Of a stretch of DNA of 12,490 bases, positions 7,244 to 12,490 are shown one piece after another. The notes below the pieces were generated by a model, which worked only from the letters and a program-made list of their open reading frames with translations, had not been told where the DNA came from and ran no database searches. Every line of letters starts with the position of its first letter. Positions within the stretch are counted from its first letter, which is position 1. The translations under genes and the position numbers were made by a program. The DNA is from Angelakisella sp. (lineage in GTDB: Bacteria > Bacillota > Clostridia > Oscillospirales > Ruminococcaceae): positions 1 to 12,490 of the forward strand of contig JAHHTR010000059.1 of NCBI GenBank assembly GCA_020024515.1. The letters are read 5' to 3'.

Positions 7244-7262
7244 ACGAAAAAACGTTTGTAAA
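7234..7262 (-). promoter_or_regulatory. Promoter of the amino-acid ABC operon
   Basis: On the minus strand, -35 TTTACA (7262-7257, 5 of 6), a 17-bp spacer and a perfect -10 TATAAT (7239-7234). Transcription would start near 7227, about 55 nt before the ATG. Confidence 0.82.
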
Positions 7263-7346
7263 GACTTTTTTTACATAATATGTGTAAAACTTATAATATT
7301 AAGCGGTAAAATATGTGTGTAATATGCACAAAATTGTATTTTTAAA

Positions 7347-7381
7347 TGTATAATTATACAAAATTAATGTATATATACATT
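7347..7381. repeat. Two further TGTAT-type palindromes
   Basis: TGTATAATTATACA (7347-7360) is a perfect 14-bp palindrome that also fits the relaxed ARG pattern. AATGTATATATACATT (7366-7381) is a perfect 16-bp palindrome. Their centres are 20 bp apart. They lie between the ABC and tex promoters, in a stretch (7263-7453) with no gene. Confidence 0.5.
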
Positions 7382-7394
7382 TTGCAGATACATA

Positions 7395-7409
7395 TATTTT
7401 CAGAAAAAA
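7395..7409. promoter_or_regulatory. CodY-box-like motif
   Basis: The 15-mer at 7395-7409 matches the CodY consensus AATTTTCWGAAAATT at 12 positions, with a perfect TTTTCAGAAAA core (7397-7407). It lies 45 bp upstream of the tex -35 and about 130 bp upstream of the ABC operon -35. CodY commonly controls amino-acid transport in Bacillota, but the AT-rich flanks weaken the case. Confidence 0.35.
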
Positions 7410-7455
7410 TAAATTCGGTGTATTATGATGAGTTCTTTTAATGAATTTATTTTTT
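7404..7455. repeat. 13-bp inverted repeat ending on the tex -35
   Basis: AAAAAATAAATTC (7404-7416) and GAATTTATTTTTT (7443-7455) are perfect 13-bp arms separated by 26 bp. The right arm overlaps the first two bases of the tex -35 hexamer. No gene ends here on either strand, so a terminator role is unlikely and a regulatory role is more plausible. Confidence 0.5.
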
Positions 7456-7481
7456 GACAAGCTATTATATTGTGATACAAT
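7454..7481 (+). promoter_or_regulatory. Promoter of tex
   Basis: The -35 is TTGACA (7454-7459), the spacer is 16 bp, and the -10 is TACAAT (7476-7481) with an extended TGA element just before it. Transcription would start near 7488, leaving a leader of about 30 nt. Confidence 0.8.
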
Positions 7482-7519
7482 AAATATATAGTATATTTTA
7501 TATATTTGGAGGATAACTA

Positions 7520-9670
7520 ATGGAAATAAATATTCAGCTATCAAAAGAGCTTGGTATTCAACAATGGAAGATTGATGCTGCCATAACGTTAATTGATGAA
7601 GGAAATACTATTCCTTTTATAGCACGTTATCGTAAAGAGGTGACAGGTTCGCTTGATGATACACAGCTTCGTGCTTTGGAGGAAAGACTTTCGTATTTGC
7701 GTAACCTTGAAAAACGTAAAGCAGAAGTACAATCTTCAATAGAAGAACAGGGAAAATTAACAGAGGAATTAACAAAAGCTATTGCAGAGGCAAAGACGCT
7801 TGCGGAAGTAGAAGATATATATCGCCCATATAAACAAAAACGTAAGACACGTGCAAGTATTGCCCGTGAAAAAGGTTTAACACCGCTTGCCGAGAAAATA
7901 AAGGCTCAAGATACAATAATTGAACCATGTGTTTTTGCAAAAGAATATATTAATGAAGAAAAAGGTGTAAATACAGTAGAAGATGCGCTGAACGGCGCTA
8001 TGGATATTATAGCGGAAGAAGTATCGGACAGTACAGAAATCCGTAAAAAAATGAAAATCCTTATACAAAATAGCGGTAATATTGTAGTAAAAGGTGATCT
8101 CGAAGATGATGTATATTCTATGTATGCTGATTTTAGCGAGCCTGTTTCAAAAATTGCACCGCACCGCATACTTGCAATTAATCGTGGTGTCAAGGAAGAT
8201 AAATTGAAATCCGGCTTGGATTTGTCACAGGAACTTGCGCTAAATACAATGTATAAAGAAGTTGTTGTTGCTCAAAATCCGTCTGCACGTTTGGTAATGG
8301 CGGCTGTTGACGATGCATGGAAAAGATTATTGCAACCATCACTTGAAAATGAAACTTTTTCAGCATTGTTTGAAGTGGCGGCAGAGCAAGCTATAAAAGT
8401 TTTCGGTGAAAATTTACACCATTTACTTATGCAACCACCTGTAAGAGGTCATGTTGTGCTTGGACTGGACCCTGCATATAGAACAGGTTGTAAAATCGCT
8501 GTTGTAGATGCAACAGGTAAAGTACTTGATACAACTGTCATCTATCCGACACCGCCACAAAACAAAATTGAGGAGGCAAAGGCAAAATTAAAAGTGCTGA
8601 TTAAAAAGCACAATGTAACAGTTATATCAATAGGTAACGGTACTGCATCAAGAGAGAGCGAAAAATTTGTTGCGGACTTAATATCTGAACTTGATGCCAA
8701 AGTATCGTATATGGTAGTAAGCGAGGCTGGTGCGTCTGTGTATTCGGCATCAAAACTTGCGGCAGAGGAATTCCCAGAATATGATGTTTCGCTGAGAAGT
8801 GCTGTTTCTATTGCAAGACGTTTACAAGATCCGCTTGCAGAACTTGTAAAAATTGATCCAAAAGCAATAGGCATAGGACAGTATCAACACGATATGCCAA
8901 AGACTCAACTTGATAAAACACTTGACGGTGTGGTAGAACAATCTGTAAACTCGGTAGGTGTAGACCTAAATACAGCCTCGGCATCACTACTTGGACATAT
9001 AGCAGGTATAAATTCGGCTGTTGCAAAAAATATAGTTGCATACAGAGAAGAAAACGGTAAGTTTAAAACACGTACAGAACTGTTAAAAGTTGCAAAGCTA
9101 GGTAAAAAAGCTTATGAACAATGTGCGGGATTTTTGAGAATTACAGATGGTGAAAATCCGCTTGATAGCACAGCAGTGCACCCGGAAAGCTACAAAGCCA
9201 CAAAAGAATTATTGAAAAAGTGTGGTTTTGCGCTTACTGATATAGGTACAAAGAATATTGCAGATATAAATAAGTATACAACCACAGAAAACAGAACAGA
9301 GCTTGAAACACTTGCAGATGATTTGGGACTTGGTGTACCTACTATTAAAGATATAATAGAAGAATTACTAAAACCGGGACGTGACCCACGAGAAAGTTTG
9401 CCACTACCTATTTTGCGTACCGATGTAATGGAAATGAAAGATTTAAAACCGGATATGGTTCTTACAGGAACTGTACGTAATGTTATCGACTTTGGTGCAT
9501 TTGTGGATATCGGTGTACACGAAGACGGATTGGTGCATATATCACAATTATCAAATGCTTATATCAAACACCCATCACAAGTGGTAAAGGTTGGCGATAT
9601 TGTAAAAGTAAAAGTAATTGATGTAGATATGAAGAAAAAACGTATTTCTCTTACTATGAAAGACATATAA
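7520..9670 (+). CDS. tex: Tex, S1-domain RNA-binding transcription accessory protein
   Basis: A 716-aa cytoplasmic protein of the Tex family, the bacterial relative of eukaryotic Spt6, which binds nucleic acid and influences transcription. The domain order is complete. An N-terminal helical Tex region (1 to about 300) contains F-I-A-R-Y-R-K-E near 35. A YqgF/RNase H-like domain starts at G315-L-D-P-A-Y-R-T-G. A helix-hairpin-helix region spans about 477-565, with V-D-L-N-T-A-S near 481. A C-terminal S1 domain covers about 645-714, with V-x-D-F-G-A-F-V-D-I-G. The full length is as expected. GGAGGA (7508-7513) sits 6 nt before the ATG. It is transcribed alone, divergently from the amino-acid ABC operon, with which it shares a palindrome-rich control region. 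No anomaly was seen in the coding sequence. Confidence 0.96.
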   Translation: MEINIQLSKELGIQQWKIDAAITLIDEGNTIPFIARYRKEVTGSLDDTQLRALEERLSYLRNLEKRKAEVQSSIEEQGKLTEELTKAIAEAKTLAEVEDIYRPYKQKRKTRASIAREKGLTPLAEKIKAQDTIIEPCVFAKEYINEEKGVNTVEDALNGAMDIIAEEVSDSTEIRKKMKILIQNSGNIVVKGDLEDDVYSMYADFSEPVSKIAPHRILAINRGVKEDKLKSGLDLSQELALNTMYKEVVVAQNPSARLVMAAVDDAWKRLLQPSLENETFSALFEVAAEQAIKVFGENLHHLLMQPPVRGHVVLGLDPAYRTGCKIAVVDATGKVLDTTVIYPTPPQNKIEEAKAKLKVLIKKHNVTVISIGNGTASRESEKFVADLISELDAKVSYMVVSEAGASVYSASKLAAEEFPEYDVSLRSAVSIARRLQDPLAELVKIDPKAIGIGQYQHDMPKTQLDKTLDGVVEQSVNSVGVDLNTASASLLGHIAGINSAVAKNIVAYREENGKFKTRTELLKVAKLGKKAYEQCAGFLRITDGENPLDSTAVHPESYKATKELLKKCGFALTDIGTKNIADINKYTTTENRTELETLADDLGLGVPTIKDIIEELLKPGRDPRESLPLPILRTDVMEMKDLKPDMVLTGTVRNVIDFGAFVDIGVHEDGLVHISQLSNAYIKHPSQVVKVGDIVKVKVIDVDMKKKRISLTMKDI

Positions 9671-9686
9671 TTTGCATTAAATACAG

Positions 9687-9704
9687 AACAATAAACATAT
9701 TGTT
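9687..9704. repeat. Small hairpin after tex
   Basis: AACAATA and TATTGTT form 7-bp arms around a 4-nt loop 16 nt after the tex stop. No T tract follows, so it is a poor terminator. The rest of 9671-9826 is AT-rich with only weak dyads and no gene. Confidence 0.3.
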
Positions 9705-9826
9705 AAATTAAACAAGGAATAAAAGTTTTAAAAATTAAACTATTTATGTATCTTTTACAAAATAAATACTTGATAAATACAGTTTAAAGTACTGATATTT
9801 GTATATTTTAAACAAAATTATATTTT

Positions 9827-9875
9827 AAGTCGGTTTTTTAAAAAAATATTTAAAAAAAGACTTGATTTTTTATTT
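9827..9875 (+). terminator. AT-rich terminator-like hairpin upstream of rubrerythrin
   Basis: AAGTC (9827-9831) pairs with GACTT (9859-9863). After a small internal loop, TTTTTTAAA (9834-9842) pairs with TTTAAAAAA (9849-9857). A T-rich run follows (9866-9876). It probably ends the tex transcript 160-200 nt after its stop codon. Its right end overlaps the -35 of the next promoter. Confidence 0.5.
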
Positions 9876-9890
9876 TTGATATGATATAGT
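9862..9890 (+). promoter_or_regulatory. Promoter of the reverse rubrerythrin gene
   Basis: The -35 is TTGATT (9862-9867), the spacer is 17 bp, and the -10 is TATAGT (9885-9890, 5 of 6) with an extended TGA element. Transcription would start near 9897, giving a leader of about 75 nt. Confidence 0.62.
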
Positions 9891-9902
9891 ATAAACATAA
9901 TA

Positions 9903-9945
9903 AATCAGTAATGATTACTATTATTAAATTTAAATAAAACTGATT
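9903..9945 (+). promoter_or_regulatory. Palindromic 5' leader of rubrerythrin, possible Fur-family site
   Basis: AGTAATGATTACT (9907-9919) is a perfect 13-bp palindrome around G9913, with the TAATNATTA core shared by Fur-family (PerR, Zur, Fur) boxes. It lies just downstream of the predicted start point. AATCAGT (9903-9909) can also pair with ACTGATT (9939-9945), folding the leader before the ribosome binding site at 9956-9962. PerR control of reverse rubrerythrins is known in Clostridium acetobutylicum; here it is inferred only. Confidence 0.4.
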
Positions 9946-9955
9946 ATATGGAAGT

Positions 9956-9962
9956 AAAGGAG
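9956..9962 (+). promoter_or_regulatory. Ribosome binding site deciding the rubrerythrin start
   Basis: AAAGGAG lies 9 nt before ATG 9972. The in-frame ATG at 9948 precedes this site and so is not the start. Confidence 0.8.
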
Positions 9963-9971
9963 ATTTTAATT

Positions 9972-10514
9972 ATGACAAAATATGTATGTTCAGTATGTGG
10001 CTATGTTCACGAAGGAGATTCAGCACCAGAGGTATGTCCACAATGTAAAGCACCAGCTGAGAAATTTAAAAAGAGCGAAGGCGAAAGAACTTGGGCTTGT
10101 GAGCACGTTGTAGGCGTTGCTAACGGCGTTGATGAGAGAATTATCGAAGGTCTGAGAATGAACTTCACAGGCGAATGCACAGAAGTTGGTATGTACCTAG
10201 CTATGGCTCGTGTTGCTCATCGTGAAGGTTATCCGGAAGTTGGTATGTACTACGAGAAAGCTGCTTATGAAGAAGCAGAGCACGCAGCTAAATTTGCTGA
10301 GCTACTAGGTGAAGTTGTTACAGATTCAACAAAGAAAAACCTAGAACTACGTGTAGAAGCTGAAAATGGTGCTACACTAGGTAAACAAGAGCTAGCAAGC
10401 CTTGCTAAACAACTAAACCTAGATGCTATCCACGATACAGTACACGAAATGGCTCGTGACGAAGCTCGTCATGGTAAAGCTTTTGAAGGTTTACTAAACA
10501 GATACTTTAAATAA
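9972..10514 (+). CDS. rbr: Reverse rubrerythrin
   Basis: A 180-aa non-haem iron protein that reduces hydrogen peroxide, and possibly oxygen, in the cytoplasm of anaerobes. The domain order is reversed relative to classical rubrerythrin. A rubredoxin-like Fe(Cys)4 site comes first (C6-x-x-C9 and C22-x-x-C25), followed by a ferritin-like diiron four-helix domain (about 45-180). Its likely ligands include E68, E71, E101-x-x-H104 and E164-x-x-H167. The start at 9972 is fixed by AAAGGAG upstream and gives the usual N-terminus M-T-K-Y-V-C. The gene is single, with its own promoter and a very strong terminator. Leucine is encoded by CTA at 10 of 13 positions, unlike its AT-rich neighbours, which suggests selection for high expression. 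The family assignment is secure; the regulation is inferred. Confidence 0.95.
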   Translation: MTKYVCSVCGYVHEGDSAPEVCPQCKAPAEKFKKSEGERTWACEHVVGVANGVDERIIEGLRMNFTGECTEVGMYLAMARVAHREGYPEVGMYYEKAAYEEAEHAAKFAELLGEVVTDSTKKNLELRVEAENGATLGKQELASLAKQLNLDAIHDTVHEMARDEARHGKAFEGLLNRYFK

Positions 10515-10538
10515 TCCTAATAAAATAAAATAATTCTT

Positions 10539-10582
10539 GAACCTTTTATAGTAACTCAAATTACTATAAAAGGTTCTTTTTT
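10539..10582 (+). terminator. Strong terminator of the rubrerythrin gene
   Basis: A perfect 16-bp stem, GAACCTTTTATAGTAA (10539-10554) with TTACTATAAAAGGTTC (10561-10576), has a 6-nt loop. It is followed by six Ts (10577-10582) and further T-rich sequence. Confidence 0.95.
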
Positions 10583-10607
10583 ATTTTTGCCATTAATTAA
10601 TTAAATC

Positions 10608-10636
10608 TTGAAAAATTTTTGCTATTATGATAGTAT
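10608..10636 (+). promoter_or_regulatory. Probable promoter of the 63-aa protein gene
   Basis: The -35 is TTGAAA (10608-10613), the spacer is 17 bp, and the -10 is TAGTAT (10631-10636, 4 of 6) with an extended TGA element. It lies after the rubrerythrin terminator. Confidence 0.5.
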
Positions 10637-10698
10637 TAAATATATAGTGATTTCTTAAATCAATACAATATTTAATAAAACAGTAAAGGTGAGAACTA

Positions 10699-10890
10699 AT
10701 GGACGATAATTTAAATATACTTGAAGATACCAAGGCAATAAGAAAATTTCTTGTCACAATAAAAAATAAGCAAAATGGAACATGGCAAGGTATTGTGGAG
10801 TGGATAGATACAGGTAAAAAACAATGTTTTAGAAGCGCATGGGAATTAATTAATTTGATAAACGAAACTATTGAAGAAAAAAAAGAGTAA
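10699..10890 (+). CDS. Small conserved hypothetical protein, 63 aa
   Basis: A short soluble protein without signal peptide or membrane segment. It has a central pattern F-L-V-T-I-K-N-K-Q-N-G-T-W-Q-G (17-31) and a later F-R-S-A-W-E-L-I-N-L-I segment (44-54). I recall similar TWQG...FRS..EL small proteins in clostridial genomes, all unnamed; this is from memory and the function is unknown. The good AAAGGTGAG site (10685-10693), the preceding promoter and the following hairpin support a real gene. The predicted fold could be a few beta strands followed by a helix. It may or may not be cotranscribed with the downstream genes, because a terminator-like hairpin intervenes. Confidence 0.75.
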   Translation: MDDNLNILEDTKAIRKFLVTIKNKQNGTWQGIVEWIDTGKKQCFRSAWELINLINETIEEKKE

Positions 10891-10899
10891 AAATTTATG

Positions 10900-10932
10900 T
10901 GTTGCAAAGATTTTTTTCTTTCAACATTTTTT
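10900..10932 (+). terminator. Probable terminator after the 63-aa gene
   Basis: TGTTG (10900-10904) and AAAGA (10906-10910) pair with TCTTT (10917-10921) and CAACA (10922-10926), leaving C10905 bulged and a six-T loop. Six Ts follow (10927-10932). A TATAAT at 10932-10937 could be a -10 for the next gene, but no good -35 precedes it. Confidence 0.55.
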
Positions 10933-10963
10933 ATAATATCTATAAAAAGAAAGGTTATTTGTT

Positions 10964-11245
10964 ATGAATGAATATCAAAGAAAATTTTTTGACTATTTGG
11001 CAAATCTTCAAGAAGAATGTGTGCAGATATGTATGTCGCAAAATAAATGTACTGACAAAAAAATTGAAAGTATGTTATACGATGTCACATATAATATGAC
11101 AACGGAAATTATGACGTTAATTGACGGTTACAGCAGTTTTTGCAGTGATAAACTGGATATTGTAAATACAGTTACGGGCGAGTGTTTGAAAGAAAATCCA
11201 TTTATTGAATTACATGATGCAACAGACGGAATACTAAAATATTAA
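10964..11245 (+). CDS. Hypothetical protein, 93 aa
   Basis: I do not recognise this protein. It is acidic and looks soluble and helical, with no signal peptide or membrane segment. It contains five cysteines (C19, C23, C29, C60, C74), the first three within an E-E-C-V-Q-I-C-M-S-Q-N-K-C stretch, and an aromatic start M-N-E-Y-Q-R-K-F-F-D-Y. The cysteine spacing is not a clear zinc or iron motif. AAAGAAAGG lies about 9 nt before the ATG. The next gene begins 23 nt after its stop, so the two are probably cotranscribed and may act together. Confidence 0.65.
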   Translation: MNEYQRKFFDYLANLQEECVQICMSQNKCTDKKIESMLYDVTYNMTTEIMTLIDGYSSFCSDKLDIVNTVTGECLKENPFIELHDATDGILKY

Positions 11246-11256
11246 TAATTAATAAT

Positions 11257-11263
11257 GAGGTGG
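11257..11263 (+). promoter_or_regulatory. Ribosome binding site deciding a second TTG start
   Basis: GAGGTGG lies 5 nt before TTG 11269. The in-frame GTG at 11260 is inside this site, so the longer reading is unlikely. Confidence 0.5.
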
Positions 11264-11268
11264 TAATA

Positions 11269-11952
11269 TTGTTTAGCAGTATAATAGAAGATATGTTTAG
11301 TAATGATACTGTTCCAAATGAAGAAATTGCAGATTTTTTTAGAGAAACGGAATTTGCAGATTGCAACAATGATGGTGAAAAATGGAGAATTTTATTTAAA
11401 AAATGCGAAGAATGGGAAAAAGAATATTTATTGTGGCATAAAGATATTGATATATTTGGCTTGGAGTGCTACTTTTCGTATATACATATTTGCAAATTCG
11501 CTGTACCAAAAAATACAGATGATTTAAAAGAATACATATATCGTATGTCTTCTTTGTTTGTAGTAAATAAAATGGATAAAGGCAAAAAAAGACGTTTGAT
11601 AGATTCAGGCGAAAAATATGATAATTTTAATCTTATCAGTCGTGATTTTATAGTAGAAGAAGATGGATATATTTATTCAACTTTCGGCGAACAGGGAATA
11701 AAAGATATAGAAGAATATTTTCAGGAATCCAAAAAATATAAGTACAACACTAAATTTTTCTTAAATGAAGGAGCAAATGAAGCTGTAAGAAAAGACTATT
11801 TTAGGTGTGAAGAAATGTTGAAAGATTTAAAGAAAAGCACAAAACGATGTGAAGTTGTAAGGGTAAATGATGTTTATAAAAATGAGAATATATGGTATTT
11901 TGCCAAAGATAATAATTATTTGTATATACTAAATATGGAAAATGTCACATAA
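11269..11952 (+). CDS. Hypothetical acidic protein, 227 aa, with a decayed tandem paralogue
   Basis: I do not recognise this protein. It is soluble, acidic and rich in Lys, Glu and aromatic residues, with no signal peptide or membrane segment. Landmarks are W39-R-I-L-F-K-K-C-E-E-W, then I-H-I-C-K-F followed by L-K-E-Y-I-Y-R-M, and a C-terminal helical stretch with Y-F-R-C-E-E-M-L. All of these recur in the downstream relic, which shows which residues are conserved. The start is probably TTG 11269; ATG 11293 is the alternative. It follows the 93-aa gene by 23 nt, probably in one transcript. Tandem duplication of small unrecognised proteins is seen among immunity-type genes, but nothing here shows that role. 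Confidence 0.68.
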   Translation: MFSSIIEDMFSNDTVPNEEIADFFRETEFADCNNDGEKWRILFKKCEEWEKEYLLWHKDIDIFGLECYFSYIHICKFAVPKNTDDLKEYIYRMSSLFVVNKMDKGKKRRLIDSGEKYDNFNLISRDFIVEEDGYIYSTFGEQGIKDIEEYFQESKKYKYNTKFFLNEGANEAVRKDYFRCEEMLKDLKKSTKRCEVVRVNDVYKNENIWYFAKDNNYLYILNMENVT

Positions 11953-11994
11953 TAACCATTGTGCAGATATATAGAAAACAATATTATTTTTTCT

Positions 11995-12490
11995 AAAAAT
12001 AGAGAATTTTATTTAAAAAATGCGAAGAATGGATAAAAAAATATATGTTGTGGGAAGAAAAAACTTATATAGACGGAATAGGAGGTTTTTATTCCGACAT
12101 ACATATTTGTAAATTCCGCATACCGACCGATATGGATAATTTAAAAGAACATATATACCGTATGCTACTGCTGTTTGTGGTCAATGAAATGGAGGAGAGT
12201 GAAAAAAACAGCCTTGTGGCTAATCAGGATATAGATAATAATTTGTTTTTTATTAGTGAAATATTTGACATAGAACCTAATTTTTATGTCATTACAAAGG
12301 TTCAGTGGCTTGACGAAATAAAAGAATATATTAACAGGGTCTATACCCGATATAAAAAGAGTTTACATTTAAATAAAAAATTTTATGGGGATATGGCACA
12401 AAACTATCAAAAATGCGAAATAATATTAAAGACTTTAAGAGAAAATGTAAATAAATGTGAAATTATAAAAATCGGTAATTTGTATACAAA
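11995..12490 (+). pseudogene. 5'-truncated paralogue of the 227-aa protein, running off the window
   Basis: From 12003 one frame stays open to the window end (162 codons) and aligns along its length with residues 40 to about 205 of the upstream protein. Shared segments include R-I-L-F-K-K-C-E-E-W, D-I-H-I-C-K-F, I-Y-R-M, L-F-V-V-N, and a C-terminal Q-K-C-E-I-I-L-K. The first 38 residues are absent: only 50 nt separate the upstream stop from the in-frame TAG at 12000-12002. That TAG replaces the Trp39 codon TGG, and a TAA precedes it at 11994-11996. No ribosome binding site precedes the possible ATG at 12045. It is probably a pseudogene, although a short protein from an internal start cannot be excluded. 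Confidence 0.6.

Noticed and set aside
7246..7262. Catabolite-responsive (cre) site around AAACGTTT in the ABC promoter spacer
   Set aside because: Only the central palindrome fits; the flanking TG and CA positions of the cre consensus are missing.
7299..7544. Minus-strand open frame of 81 codons across the tex upstream region
   Set aside because: It covers the tex promoter, ribosome binding site and start, is dominated by AT-rich low-complexity residues, and has no credible start signal.
9948..9971. Upstream in-frame ATG for rubrerythrin adding eight residues
   Set aside because: It precedes the AAAGGAG site at 9956-9962, and the family N-terminus begins at the later ATG.
10593..10907. Minus-strand open frame opposite the 63-aa gene
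   Set aside because: The plus-strand gene has a promoter, a ribosome binding site and a recognisable conserved pattern. The opposite frame is a hydrophobic antisense shadow.
10932..10937. TATAAT as promoter of the 93-aa gene
   Set aside because: There is no recognisable -35 at 16-18 bp and no extended -10. It lies at the end of a terminator T tract, so it is mentioned only as a possibility.
11953..12002. Frameshift or stop readthrough joining an N-terminus to the second paralogue
   Set aside because: Only 50 nt are available where about 115 would be needed for the missing residues. Two in-frame stops (11994 and 12000) are present, so the 5' end is absent rather than shifted.

Overview
The window looks like chromosomal DNA from a low-GC, strictly anaerobic Clostridia member of the Bacillota. 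Pointers are the AT-rich intergenic DNA, GGAGG-type ribosome binding sites, near-consensus sigma-A-type promoters, GTG and TTG starts, a lipoprotein-anchored amino-acid ABC transporter, a reverse rubrerythrin and an inverted-order GH3 glucosidase. The species cannot be named from this window. No tRNA, rRNA, CRISPR array, insertion sequence or phage gene was seen.

Layout: (1) 1-240 is a regulatory region with stacked dyads and a TTGACA-N17-TATGAT promoter. It drives a cytoplasmic GH3 beta-glycosidase with inverted domain order (241-2697). (2) A hairpin terminator (2792-2834) separates it from a convergent two-gene minus-strand operon of uncharacterised membrane proteins, DUF1266 type followed by DUF3137 type (4699 down to 2861). 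(3) A minus-strand polar amino-acid ABC operon runs from 7172 down to 4831: lipoprotein binding protein, large intercistronic hairpin, permease, ATPase, terminator. (4) The 7173-7519 divergent region is rich in palindromes. It holds an ABC promoter overlapped by two ARG-box-like dyads 21 bp apart, a CodY-like motif, and a 13-bp inverted repeat ending on the tex -35. (5) tex (7520-9670) encodes an S1-domain RNA-binding transcription accessory protein. (6) A reverse rubrerythrin gene (9972-10514) has its own promoter, a palindromic 5' leader and a strong terminator. (7) 10608-12490 holds small uncharacterised genes: a 63-aa protein, a 93-aa protein, a 227-aa acidic protein, and a decayed, 5'-truncated paralogue of the last that runs off the window.

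The genes do not form one pathway. The themes are sugar scavenging (GH3), amino-acid uptake with apparent arginine/nutrient control (ABC operon), housekeeping RNA metabolism (tex) and oxygen/peroxide defence (rubrerythrin). The least explained parts are the DUF1266-DUF3137 membrane pair and the right-hand cluster with its tandem duplicated and decayed gene. The best testable observation is the operator-like architecture of the ABC/tex intergenic region. I see no clear evidence of a complete, previously undescribed multi-gene system.
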